DNA of 64,000 nt from Gemmatimonadota bacterium (GTDB lineage: Bacteria > Gemmatimonadota > Gemmatimonadetes > Gemmatimonadales > GWC2-71-9): positions 62,001 through 126,000 of the forward strand of contig JADFNB010000003.1 in the NCBI GenBank assembly GCA_022563595.1, read 5' to 3'. Position numbers and translations under genes: made by a program. Position 1 is the first letter of the stretch. The number at the start of each line of letters is the position of its first letter. This document shows positions 18,664 to 26,939 of this stretch, in pieces. The notes below the pieces were generated by a model, which had not been told where the DNA came from, did no database searches, and was given only the letters and a program-made list of their open reading frames with translations.

Positions 18664-19104
18664 TCAACCTCCCGCCAGCGCGATGCACTCGATCTCGACC
18701 GCCGCGCCCAGAGCCAGACCGCTGGCGGCCAAGGCTGACCGCGCGGGTGGGTTCTCGGAAAAGAAGCCGGCATAGACACGGTTCATCGCGTCATAGTCGT
18801 CGATGTTCCGGAGGAAGACGGTGCACTTCACCACGCGATCCATCGAGCTGCCCGCGTATTCTAGCACGGCCTTGATGTTCTCCATGGTCTGACGGGTTTC
18901 CGCTTCGATCCCTCCCGGCGCCAGCTCGCGTGTTCCCGGCAGAAGGCCGATTTGTCCTGACAGGTACAGTATCTCACCAACCCGCACGGCTGACGAAAAC
19001 GGCAGACCCTCCAACGAGCCTGGTAGCTGGATAACGTCCCTTTGCTGCGCCGCAGCCGATCCCGCCACCGCCAACACAGCACACAACAGAACGACCGTTC
19101 GCAT
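18664..19104 (-). CDS. RidA-family protein with signal peptide
   Basis: 146 aa. The RidA/YjgF fold is recognisable from SGQIGLLPGTRELAPG, TRQTMENIKAVLE, and PPARSAL with the arginine (R122) that holds the carboxylate of the imine substrate, followed by VEIECIAL. Classical RidA is cytoplasmic and hydrolyses reactive enamine/imine intermediates; this one begins with a clear signal peptide (VVLLCAVLAVAGSAAAQ), so it should act in the periplasm. It sits in the six-gene operon with a dipeptidase and DinB proteins. Its physiological imine, if any, is unknown. Confidence 0.8.
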   Translation of the reverse strand: MRTVVLLCAVLAVAGSAAAQQRDVIQLPGSLEGLPFSSAVRVGEILYLSGQIGLLPGTRELAPGGIEAETRQTMENIKAVLEYAGSSMDRVVKCTVFLRNIDDYDAMNRVYAGFFSENPPARSALAASGLALGAAVEIECIALAGG

Positions 19105-19134
19105 GAAGCTGATCTCCCAGATGATGAATGTGTC

Positions 19135-19572
19135 CTACGGAGTCGCCGGCAACACACTGGTCACCGCGATTTTCCAGCCTGCACCGGTCTTCACGAGCAC
19201 CCGCTCTGACCACCCAGTAGACATCGCGCCCCACTGCCGTACCGCATACCGGTAAGCTCCGTACACTACACCCGGCGCCAGCCAGACCAGCGTCGGCTCC
19301 GTGGCGACTAGAGAATCGGGCCATTCGTCGCTCGCCCGCCGCGCGGCCGCCAACGACGCATAGCCGAGCACGATACCTTCGGGGCTCGCGGCTACCAAGT
19401 CGCTGGTGTCGAGGTAGTGAGACAGGTATCGCTCCTTATCGCGTGTCTGGATCGCCTCGATATTCTCGAGAAACACCGCCCTGGCGCCTTCGAGATCGGC
19501 GAATCGCAGGGCTTCGATGTCCGGACCACAACCGACAACCAGGCCCAGGCCGGCTAGAATCAGCAACCGCAC
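19135..19572 (-). CDS. NTF2-fold (SnoaL/DUF4440-like) lipoprotein
   Basis: 145 aa. I start at GTG 19572, 2 bases after the dipeptidase stop, because it opens directly into a signal peptide (LLILAGLGLVVGCGPD) whose LVVGC is a lipobox. The mature part reads as a small alpha+beta cone fold (ARAVFLENIEAIQTRDKERYLSHYLDTSDL, SERVLVKTGAGWKIAVTSV), resembling ketosteroid-isomerase/NTF2-like proteins. Such folds bind small ligands or act as enzymes, so the role is open. The gene lies between the dipeptidase and RidA genes. Confidence 0.65.
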   Translation of the reverse strand: MRLLILAGLGLVVGCGPDIEALRFADLEGARAVFLENIEAIQTRDKERYLSHYLDTSDLVAASPEGIVLGYASLAAARRASDEWPDSLVATEPTLVWLAPGVVYGAYRYAVRQWGAMSTGWSERVLVKTGAGWKIAVTSVLPATP

Positions 19573-19574
19573 GG

Positions 19575-20864
19575 CTACCGCACCGGGCCACGCCAGGGCG
19601 GCTGCGTCTCCCACCCGTCCAGCACCTCGATCTGGGCCGTGCTGGGCGATCGTTCCAGCTGCAAGCGGGCTGCGACCCGCTCAGCCTCGCGCATGACGCG
19701 CAGCACGTTGAGGCCGATCACGCGCTTGACATCGGCGTCCGACCAGCCCCGTCGCAACAACTCGGCGACGAGCGCGGGGTAGGTGGACACGTCCTCCAAG
19801 CCAACGGGGGTCGAGTCGATCCCGTCCAGATCACCTCCGATCCCTACGTGATCGATCCCAGCGACGTCGCGCAGATGCTCGATGTGGTCGGCGACGACGC
19901 CTATGTCGGGCAGGGGCATGGGATGAGCCGAGTCCCATGAGCGGAGCGAATCCGCGATAGCTTCCTGGCCCACCCCGGCATCGCGCCACCGAGCTAGGCT
20001 CTCGCCCCGCTGCTGGCGGTGGTCGTAACTCGGCAGAAAGATGAACGACGGCACGTAGTTGACCATGATCACGCCACCGTTCTCAGCCACCGCGCGAGCG
20101 ATGTCGTCGGGCACGTTGCGCGAGTGCGGCACGAAGTGTCGTGACGAGGAGTGCGAGTAGATGACCGGGGCCTCCGCAACCCGGAGCACGTCCCACATGG
20201 TGGAATCGGTAACGTGGGACAGATCCACGAGCATCCCGAGGCGGTTCATCTCGCGGACCACCTCTTCACCGAACTTCGTGAGGCCGTTGTGCTCCGACTC
20301 GTCCGTGGCCGAATCCGCCCAGTCGGTGTTGCGCGAGTGGGTGAGCGTCATGTATCGCACGCCGTCCCGATAGAACGCTCGCAGCAGGCCGAGCGAGTTC
20401 TCTATCATGTGCCCGCCCTCCAACCCGATCATCGACGCGATCTTCCCCTCGCGGTGAATCCGTACGATGTCAGCCGCCGTGCCAGCCATCTCAAACACGT
20501 CGGGGTATCGCCCCACCATGCGATGCACGACGTCACCCTGCTCCATTCCGACGCGGGCCGCTCCACCCTCCTCGAATGCGCTCGGCGAGTAGGTCGACCA
20601 GAACTGGGCGCCCAGCACCCCTTCGCGGAGCCGCGCGATATCGGTCATCAAGTCCGGCTGCGCGCGCGCGATGTCCAACGAATCCCAGCTCAACGCTCCC
20701 TCCATACGCACGGCCCACGGCAGGTCGTTGTGCCCGTCGATGAGCGGTACCTCCCGCATGATCGCCCTGGCATGCTCCATGTGTGCGTCGGACTGACCAA
20801 AGACAGGGAAAGCGGCGAGGGCTACGGCAATCACGGCGGTCGCCACGGTCGGACACATTTTCAT
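19575..20864 (-). CDS. Exported M19 membrane-type dipeptidase
   Basis: 429 aa. The ATG at 20864 has GGAG five bases upstream and is followed by a signal peptide (TVATAVIAVALAAFPVFGQ). The renal-dipeptidase fold is evident from the zinc motif DGHNDLPW (H45, D47), the bridging glutamate in GLEGGHMI, THSRNTDWADS, SHVTDSTMWDV, SHSSSRHF and the substrate-end GIGGDLDG. These enzymes cleave dipeptides, including D-amino-acid ones, using two zinc ions. It is the first gene of the minus-strand operon, so its promoter should lie in 20865-21096. Confidence 0.93.
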   Translation of the reverse strand: MKMCPTVATAVIAVALAAFPVFGQSDAHMEHARAIMREVPLIDGHNDLPWAVRMEGALSWDSLDIARAQPDLMTDIARLREGVLGAQFWSTYSPSAFEEGGAARVGMEQGDVVHRMVGRYPDVFEMAGTAADIVRIHREGKIASMIGLEGGHMIENSLGLLRAFYRDGVRYMTLTHSRNTDWADSATDESEHNGLTKFGEEVVREMNRLGMLVDLSHVTDSTMWDVLRVAEAPVIYSHSSSRHFVPHSRNVPDDIARAVAENGGVIMVNYVPSFIFLPSYDHRQQRGESLARWRDAGVGQEAIADSLRSWDSAHPMPLPDIGVVADHIEHLRDVAGIDHVGIGGDLDGIDSTPVGLEDVSTYPALVAELLRRGWSDADVKRVIGLNVLRVMREAERVAARLQLERSPSTAQIEVLDGWETQPPWRGPVR

Positions 20865-21096
20865 TTGGCACTCCATCCAGATGGTGTTGCTGGTTCGAAG
20901 CCAGCGCACTGTCGCACGGGAAGGCAAGGGTACTTGGCGAAGTCGCGGTTGGTTTCGGCGAGACGACAGCGCCAAAAGAGCGATCCTTTCCGGCCGCGCA
21001 CCTGTCGGCTATGGAGACAGTCGGCACACAGTCCCACCGACGGATTTTGAAAGCTGACGTCGCGCTGCTCTCGTCGCAAGACTAGATTACCCCTCT

Positions 21097-21345
21097 ATGA
21101 CCGCATTTCAGTGTACTCGGTGCGGGAAGACGGCGCCACGGCTCCCCGGGCCCCCGATGCCCGGCGAGGTGGGGAAGCGCCTCTACGAGCACGCTTGCGG
21201 TGACTGCTGGAAGGCTTGGCTCCAGCACCAGACGGCGCTAATCAACCACTATGGACTGAATCTCCGCGAGCCGCGCGCGAAGGAATTCCTGGCGAGCCAG
21301 ACGGAGGCGTTCTTCTTTGAAGCCCGGCAGCCTGATGGCGCCTGA
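21097..21345 (+). CDS. yggX: YggX-like Fe(2+)-trafficking protein with two CxxC pairs
   Basis: 82 aa. The core PGEVGKRLYEHACGDCWKAWLQHQTALINHYGLNL and the FFFE ending match the oxidative-damage-protection protein YggX, thought to shuttle iron and protect iron-sulfur enzymes. Unlike the enteric protein it carries C6-x2-C9 and C34-x2-C37, four cysteines that could form a zinc or iron site. It overlaps the next gene, an iron-sulfur subunit, by 11 bases, so a protein linked to Fe-S maintenance is made with an enzyme holding at least three clusters. Confidence 0.8.
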   Translation: MTAFQCTRCGKTAPRLPGPPMPGEVGKRLYEHACGDCWKAWLQHQTALINHYGLNLREPRAKEFLASQTEAFFFEARQPDGA

Positions 21346-21853
21346 GAAGGCGCACCTCACGCTGGACGTGAACGGCGAGCGCATCGAGGTGATGTTCGCC
21401 CGCCACAAGACATTGCTGGAAGTCCTTCGCGAGGATCTCAGACTCACCGGCACCAAACACGGTTGTGAGCTGGGCGAATGCGGAACCTGTGCGGTGCTTG
21501 TCGACGGACAACCGGTTCTCTCCTGTCTGGTGCTGGGGCTCGCGTGTGCAGGTAAGAGTATACGCACGGTCGAGGGCATGGCGGATGCCGAGCTGCATCC
21601 CCTGCAACGCGCGTTCGCCGACCTCGGCGCCGCACAGTGCGGGTATTGCACGCCGGGATTTCTTCTCACCGCCGAGGCGCTCCTGAAGCAGAACCCCAAA
21701 CCGACGTGCCGGGAGATCGAAGAAGCCCTCTCCGGTAATCTCTGCCGCTGCACCGGCTATCTGAAGATATACGAAGCTGTGGAGCTGGCGGCCGCGTGGA
21801 TGCGGGGAGAGCAGGCGGAGCCGCGGGACGAGGTCTTGTATGGCCGGCGATGA
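21335..21853 (+). CDS. hcrC: [2Fe-2S] subunit of a molybdenum hydroxylase (HcrC-like)
   Basis: 172 aa small subunit of the xanthine oxidase family. The plant-type ferredoxin cluster has ligands C44, C49, C52 and C64 (CELGECGTC...C); the second cluster, in the four-helix domain, has C102, C105, C137 and C139 (CGYC...CRC). Electrons pass through it from molybdenum to FAD. I use ATG 21335; TTG 21317 is in frame. Starts and stops overlap the yggX-like gene (11 bases) and the large subunit (14 bases). The other two subunits follow directly. Confidence 0.93.
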   Translation: MAPEKAHLTLDVNGERIEVMFARHKTLLEVLREDLRLTGTKHGCELGECGTCAVLVDGQPVLSCLVLGLACAGKSIRTVEGMADAELHPLQRAFADLGAAQCGYCTPGFLLTAEALLKQNPKPTCREIEEALSGNLCRCTGYLKIYEAVELAAAWMRGEQAEPRDEVLYGRR

Positions 21854-24383
21854 GCGGTACGGACGGACGGATGGACAGACGGGCGGTTCCTCGATCTCAC
21901 TGTCCGACCGTCCAACCGTCCATCCGTCCAACCGAGGGGAAGGGCTGCGGGTCGTGGGGCAGCCTCTCCGCAAGGTCGACGCCGTCTCCAAGGTCATCGG
22001 CGCCACCAAGTTCGCCGACGACCTCATGCTGCCACGGATGCTCTACTGCAAGCTCCTGCGCAGCCCTCACCCGCACGCCACGATCCTTCGGGTCGATACG
22101 TCGCGCGCCGCAGCATTGGCAGGAGTCAAGGCGGTGCTCACCGGCCGGGACTTGCCGATACCTTTCGGCATCCTGCCGGTTAGCCAAGACGAGCACGCGT
22201 TGGCGCCGGACCGCGTTCGGTTCATCGGCGACCCGGTCGCAGCCATCGCCGCAATCACGGAAGAGATCGCGACCGAAGCCCTCGACCTGATCGACGTCGA
22301 GTACGAGCCGCTTCCCGCGGTTACCTCCCCGATTGCCGCACTCGAGGATACCGACACCCCCATTCACGACTACGGCGACCGCGGCAACCTCCACAAGTTG
22401 ATCAACCTGGAGTTCGGCGATGTCGGAGAGGGGTTCGCACGCGCAGACCACATCCGCGAGGACATCCTCTTCTACGAGGGCAGCACGCATCTGGCGATGG
22501 AGCAGCACGCCGCGCTCGCCGAGTGGTCACCTGGGGGCAAGCTTACGCTGTGGTCGTCAACGCAGACCCCACACTACGTGCATCGCGCCCTCGCTCAGGT
22601 CCTCGAGCTTCCGCCATCGCGGATCCGCGTCATCGCGACACCGAACGGCGGCGGTTTCGGCGGCAAGAGCGATCCATTCAGCCACGAGATCGTGGTCGCC
22701 AAGCTGGCGATGAAGACGGGACGTCCGGTCAAGTGCACTCTCACGCGCGAGGAGGTGTTCTACTGTCACCGTGGCAGACACCCAACCTTGATTTGGACCA
22801 GGACCGGTGTCACGAAGGACGGGCGCATCACCGCGATGCACGTGCGTACGTTGCTGGATGGGGGTGGCTATGGGTCGTACGGCGTCGCCAGCACGTACTA
22901 CACAGGCGCGCTACAGACCGTCACCTACCAGATCGAGCGCTACAAGTTCCAGGGTGCCCGAGCGTTCACCAACAAAGCTCCGTGCGGCCCCAAACGCGGT
23001 CACGGCACGCCGCAGCCCCGCTTCGCGCTCGAAGTCCAGATGGACAAGCTCGCCCACGACATAGGGCTCGATCCGGCCGAGCTGCGCCTCCGACATCTCG
23101 TCCCTCCCGGCTCGGTGACCGCCAACTACCTGCAGATCGGTTCGATGGGGCTGGGCGCCTGTATCGACAAGGTCACGGCCGGCGCAGATTGGAAGGAGCG
23201 CTACGGCAAGCTTCCGTTGGGCAGAGGCATCGGGCTCGCGTGCTCGAGTTACATCAGCGGCGCAGGTCTCCCGATCTACTGGAACAACATGCCCCACTCG
23301 GGCGTGCAGCTCCGGTGCGACCGCGGCGGGGGCGTTACGGTGCTGTGCGGCTCGACAGACATCGGTCAAGGCTCCGATTCGATCCTCGCCCACATCGTAG
23401 CCGAGGTGCTCGGTCTCACGCTCGAGGACATCGCGGTCGTGACCGCGGATACCGACCTCACGCCGGTGGACCTCGGCAGCTACGCGAGTCGCGTGACGCT
23501 TATGAGTGGTAACGCCGCCCTTCAGGCGGCCGAGCGCGCACGTGACATCATCGCGCGGCACGCGGCGGCTAAACTCGACGTGCCTACTGAGCGCGTCGTG
23601 TTCGCCGATAGGCGCGTCTTCGACGCCTCCGATCCCGAGAACGGAATGCCGTTCGCCGACGCCGTGCAGACAGCGGAGGCTGTGGAAGGAACCATCGGAA
23701 CGGTGGGTTCGTACACTCCGCCCATGAGCCCCGGACGATACCGCGGTCACGGGGTGGGCCCGTCGCCGGCCTATTCGTACAGCGCCGCCGTGGTGGAGGT
23801 AGAGGTCGATCCCGAAACGGGAATCATCACGGTTCCCAGGATCTGGATCGCGCACGACGTCGGCCGGTGCATCAACCCGGTGACCGTCATGGGACAGGTT
23901 GAGGGCAGCGTCTACATGGGTTTAGGCGAGGCACTGATGGAGGAGATGCCTCACCGGAGTAACGTGAAGAACGCGCACAAGAACCCCAGCATGCTCGAGT
24001 ACAAGAGCCCCACGACGCTCGAGATGTGTGATGTGGTCACCTACTTGATCGAGGACCCCGACCCGAACGGACCGTTCGGGGCCAAGGAGGTCGGCCAGGG
24101 CCCGCTCCTGCCCGTCCCGCCCGCGGTTGCCAACGCCGTGTACGACGCGGTCGGCGTACGTGTCGACGAGGTTCCCGTCACACCGGAGAAGATCCTGCGG
24201 GCGCTGAAAGACAAGGCGCGAGGCAAGGAAGGTCGTTACGGACCGATGTCGTTCCCCGACATTCACTGGCCCGCGCCGACGGTAGTGCCTCCGCCCTGGG
24301 AGGGCGGAGACGGGCGGGCCGTCACGGACATACGGCACCAAGGGGGAAGGAGGAAGGTCTCTCATCCGGAGAGGCAGCACTGA
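21840..24383 (+). CDS. hcrA: Molybdopterin large subunit, 4-hydroxybenzoyl-CoA reductase type (HcrA-like)
   Basis: 847 aa molybdenum-cofactor subunit of the xanthine oxidase family. Family regions are VVGQPLRKVDAVSKVIGATKFADD at the usual N-terminus, NGGGFGGKSD, GRHPTLIWTRTG and GAKEVGQGP near 747-755, where the glutamate is the conserved base at the molybdenum site. The first 33 residues are not family-like: they are encoded by GGAC-type repeats (21856-21934). The natural start could therefore be later, but no other ATG lies between. The HcrB neighbour has an extra iron-sulfur site typical of 4-hydroxybenzoyl-CoA reductase, hence the family assignment; substrate is not proven. Confidence 0.88.
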   Translation: MAGDERYGRTDGQTGGSSISLSDRPTVHPSNRGEGLRVVGQPLRKVDAVSKVIGATKFADDLMLPRMLYCKLLRSPHPHATILRVDTSRAAALAGVKAVLTGRDLPIPFGILPVSQDEHALAPDRVRFIGDPVAAIAAITEEIATEALDLIDVEYEPLPAVTSPIAALEDTDTPIHDYGDRGNLHKLINLEFGDVGEGFARADHIREDILFYEGSTHLAMEQHAALAEWSPGGKLTLWSSTQTPHYVHRALAQVLELPPSRIRVIATPNGGGFGGKSDPFSHEIVVAKLAMKTGRPVKCTLTREEVFYCHRGRHPTLIWTRTGVTKDGRITAMHVRTLLDGGGYGSYGVASTYYTGALQTVTYQIERYKFQGARAFTNKAPCGPKRGHGTPQPRFALEVQMDKLAHDIGLDPAELRLRHLVPPGSVTANYLQIGSMGLGACIDKVTAGADWKERYGKLPLGRGIGLACSSYISGAGLPIYWNNMPHSGVQLRCDRGGGVTVLCGSTDIGQGSDSILAHIVAEVLGLTLEDIAVVTADTDLTPVDLGSYASRVTLMSGNAALQAAERARDIIARHAAAKLDVPTERVVFADRRVFDASDPENGMPFADAVQTAEAVEGTIGTVGSYTPPMSPGRYRGHGVGPSPAYSYSAAVVEVEVDPETGIITVPRIWIAHDVGRCINPVTVMGQVEGSVYMGLGEALMEEMPHRSNVKNAHKNPSMLEYKSPTTLEMCDVVTYLIEDPDPNGPFGAKEVGQGPLLPVPPAVANAVYDAVGVRVDEVPVTPEKILRALKDKARGKEGRYGPMSFPDIHWPAPTVVPPPWEGGDGRAVTDIRHQGGRRKVSHPERQH
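21856..21934 (+). repeat. GGAC-type tetranucleotide repeats in inverted orientation
   Basis: The start of the hcrA-like gene holds an imperfect run of GGAC/GGAT/GGAC units (about 21856-21886), then a mirrored CCGTCC-rich run (about 21900-21934). The 12-mer GGACGGATGGAC occurs in the first and, as its reverse complement, in the second, so a hairpin is possible. The translated result (GRTDGQTGG, DRPTVHPSNRG) is low-complexity and lies ahead of the conserved domain. Confidence 0.8.
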
Positions 24384-25390
24384 TGTTGCGACTCCCGTCC
24401 TTCACCTACTTGGAACCTCGGACGCTGAAGCGCGCGATCCAGATGAAGACCAACGCCGGCCCCGACGCAATGTACGTCGCGGGCGGAACCGACCTCTACC
24501 CCAATATGAAGCGGCGGCACCAGGAACCGCGAACCGTCATCTCGCTCACCGGCATAAAGGCGCTGAGAAAAAGGCCGACGGACAGACGGACAGATGGACA
24601 CACGGACGGACGTTTCGTGCTCACGGCGGGGCTCACTCTCACCGAGATCGCGGGTCACCGGCGGATCCGCAGGGACTACCGTGCGGTCGCCCGAGGTGCG
24701 GAGCTGATCAGCACGCCGTTGCTCCGCAACATGGGCACACTGGGTGGCAACCTCTGCCTCGACACTCGCTGCAACTACTACAACCAGACGTATGAGTGGC
24801 GCAAAGCGATCGACTTCTGCATGAAGAAGGACGGGGCCATCTGCTGGGTGGCTCCCAGCAGTCCCCGATGTTGGGCGGTGCAGTCGTCCGACCTAGCCCC
24901 AGTTATGGTCGCCCTCGACGCGCAGTTCCTACTCGTCGGTCCGAAGGGTGAGCGTGTCGTTCCGGCGGGCCGGTTCTATCACAACGACGGCATCGACTAC
25001 CTCACGAAGCATGCGGACGAGATCCTCACGGAAGTGCGGTTGCCCCGCCCGAACGGATGGGACGCCACATACTGGAAACTGCGTCGCCGTGGTTCATTCG
25101 ATTTCCCGGTGCTCGGCGTGGCGGTGTGGGTGCGCTGGGACGGCACCGAGATCGCCGAAGCACGGATCGTCTTGGGAGCGGTGGCGAGCCATCCGCAGCT
25201 CGTTCCCTCAGCGGCCGAGGTGATCATCGGATCCAAGCTCGACGAGGAGGCCGTGCTGGCCGCGGCCAACGCGGCGTTCAAGCCATCGAAGCCGATGGAC
25301 AACACCGATTTCGGCCTGGCGTGGCGCAAAGAGATGACCCGCACCTACGTGAAGGGCGCTCTAGCAGAGCTGCGCGCCCGCCGGCGCTGA
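24383..25390 (+). CDS. hcrB: FAD subunit with extra [4Fe-4S] loop (HcrB-like)
   Basis: 335 aa, starting at an ATG shared with the large-subunit stop (TGATG). FAD-binding motifs are AGGTDLYPNM (33-42) and RNMGTLGGNLCLDTR (about 115-129). The insertion after it has cysteines C130, C146, C154 and C163, spaced 16, 8 and 9 residues apart. From memory, this exactly matches the ligands C122, C138, C146 and C155 of the additional [4Fe-4S] cluster in the 4-hydroxybenzoyl-CoA reductase beta subunit. Ordinary xanthine dehydrogenase FAD subunits lack it. Residues 62-77 (RKRPTDRRTDGHTDGR) are encoded by GGAC repeats and look inserted in a surface loop. Confidence 0.88.
   Translation: MLRLPSFTYLEPRTLKRAIQMKTNAGPDAMYVAGGTDLYPNMKRRHQEPRTVISLTGIKALRKRPTDRRTDGHTDGRFVLTAGLTLTEIAGHRRIRRDYRAVARGAELISTPLLRNMGTLGGNLCLDTRCNYYNQTYEWRKAIDFCMKKDGAICWVAPSSPRCWAVQSSDLAPVMVALDAQFLLVGPKGERVVPAGRFYHNDGIDYLTKHADEILTEVRLPRPNGWDATYWKLRRRGSFDFPVLGVAVWVRWDGTEIAEARIVLGAVASHPQLVPSAAEVIIGSKLDEEAVLAAANAAFKPSKPMDNTDFGLAWRKEMTRTYVKGALAELRARRR
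24577..24612 (+). repeat. GGAC-type tandem repeat inside the hcrB-like gene
   Basis: Nine imperfect GAC(G/A)-type units (GACGGACAGACGGACAGATG then GACACACGGACGGACG) interrupt the reading frame's normal sequence without shifting it. The encoded peptide PTDRRTDGHTDGR falls between KALR and FVLTAGLTL, where family members have a short loop. The same unit type occurs 2.7 kb upstream in the partner gene. Confidence 0.8.
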
Positions 25391-25493
25391 CCCCCCGGTC
25401 GATACGGGCAGCACGGCAGCATTCCCGCGCACCAGCCGAGACAATACATTAGCCGGTACCATTCGAGCTGGCATCTCGGCTTTCACGAGGACT

Positions 25494-26939
25494 ATGGACT
25501 CAGCCAACCCGTTCTGCGACCGCATCGTCGGGATCGACTGCACCGTACCGGTACTCGGAGGTGGCGAAGTCCCGTACCTCAACCTCGACAACGCCGCCAG
25601 CACACCTGCGCTCCGCGACGTCATGGACGCGGTCGAGCGGTTCATGCCGTACTACTCCAGCGTGCATCGGGGTACGGGGTTCAAGTCGCGCCTGAGCACG
25701 GACGCCTACGAACGGGCACACCGTATCATCGGCAGGTTTGTCGGCGCCGACCTCCGCAGCAACACCGTGATCTTCGGCAAGAACGCTACCGAGGCCATCA
25801 ACAAACTCTCCTATCGTCTGAAGTATCCGCGAGACGCGGTGATCATCTCGACGCAGCTGGAGCACCACTCGAACGATCTTCCGTGGCGCGAGCATGCGGA
25901 GGTCGTTTACGTACGGGCGACGCCGGAAGGCCGGCTCGACGAGGAGGACTACGACCGACAACTCGAGCGCTACGCCAATCGGATCGCGATTGTCGCCGTC
26001 TGCGGCGCCTCGAACGTGAGCGGATTCGTTCAGCCGATCCACCGGCTCGCGCGCAAAGCTCATGACGCCGGGGCCATGATCTTGGTCGACGCCGCACAGC
26101 TCGCGCCACACCGGCCGGTCGACATGAAGCCGGATGACGACCCCGAGCACCTAGATTTCGTCGCCATCTCGGCCCACAAGATGTACGCTCCGTTCGGAAC
26201 CGGCGCGCTGGTGGGGCCGAAAGCGGTATTTCTCGAATCGGCGCCGGAGTATCGCGGCGGCGGGACCGTTGACGTAGTCACACTCGACCTCGTGATCTGG
26301 GCCGGCCTCCCCGATCGCGAGGAAGCAGGCAGTCCCAACGTCGTGGGCGCGGTCGCCATGGCCGCCGCCGCGAACGCGATGCTGGGAATGGGAATGGAAC
26401 GCATCGCCGATCACGAGAACGACTTGGTTGCTTACGCCCTCGAACGCTTGGGCGCCATCCCCAGTGTGACGATCTACGGTGAGACCGATCCCGCGCGCTC
26501 GCGCGACAAGGTGGGGGTGATTCCCTTCAACTTGGACGGTATGCATCATGCCCTGGTGGCCTCGATCCTCGGCTACGAGGGAGGCATCGGCGTGCGACAC
26601 GGGTGTTTCTGCGCGCACCCATACGTCGTGCACCTGCTGGGACTCTCGGAAGATGAGACGGCCGTCTGGCGTGACCAGGCCGCGCTGGGTGACAAATCCC
26701 GGATGCCCGGCATGGTGCGGGCGAGCTTCGGCTGTTACAACACGGTCGAAGACATCGACCGGCTGGTGGAGATGCTCGAGCGAATCCTCCGCCGTGACTA
26801 CAGAGGCGAGTACCGCGAGATCGGCCGTTCGGGTGAGTACGTGCCGGTGGGCTACGAGGATCGATTCGACGGACTCCTCCAGCTCGATGTGCCGACCAGT
26901 ACGATCGCCTGGGCAGAAGGTCGGGCCTGCGGCGGGTAG
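25494..26939 (+). CDS. Cysteine-desulfurase-like class V aminotransferase
   Basis: 481 aa PLP enzyme. The SufS/Csd-type features are LNLDNAASTP near 26-35, the PLP lysine K229 in ISAHKMYAPFGTG, and RHGCFCAHP with C373 in the position of the persulfide-forming cysteine (C371 two residues before). HHSNDLPW matches the family's HHSN region. It starts 103 bases after the FAD subunit, same strand. Molybdenum hydroxylases need a sulfido ligand made by cysteine desulfurase activity, as NifS4-type enzymes do in other bacteria, so a role in maturing the upstream enzyme is a reasonable inference. A selenocysteine-lyase or cysteine-lyase function is possible. The C-terminus lies against a proline-racemase relic. 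Confidence 0.8.
   Translation: MDSANPFCDRIVGIDCTVPVLGGGEVPYLNLDNAASTPALRDVMDAVERFMPYYSSVHRGTGFKSRLSTDAYERAHRIIGRFVGADLRSNTVIFGKNATEAINKLSYRLKYPRDAVIISTQLEHHSNDLPWREHAEVVYVRATPEGRLDEEDYDRQLERYANRIAIVAVCGASNVSGFVQPIHRLARKAHDAGAMILVDAAQLAPHRPVDMKPDDDPEHLDFVAISAHKMYAPFGTGALVGPKAVFLESAPEYRGGGTVDVVTLDLVIWAGLPDREEAGSPNVVGAVAMAAAANAMLGMGMERIADHENDLVAYALERLGAIPSVTIYGETDPARSRDKVGVIPFNLDGMHHALVASILGYEGGIGVRHGCFCAHPYVVHLLGLSEDETAVWRDQAALGDKSRMPGMVRASFGCYNTVEDIDRLVEMLERILRRDYRGEYREIGRSGEYVPVGYEDRFDGLLQLDVPTSTIAWAEGRACGG

Noticed and set aside
20889-20905. T-arm-like stem GCTGG-TTCGAAG-CCAGC resembling part of a tRNA
   Set aside because: No matching acceptor stem, D-arm or anticodon arm upstream, and the loop does not fit the conserved T-loop end.
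24291-24311. CTCCGCCCT-GGG-AGGGCGGAG hairpin near the end of the hcrA-like gene as terminator
   Set aside because: It lies inside coding sequence with no T-tract and the next subunit gene follows in overlap.
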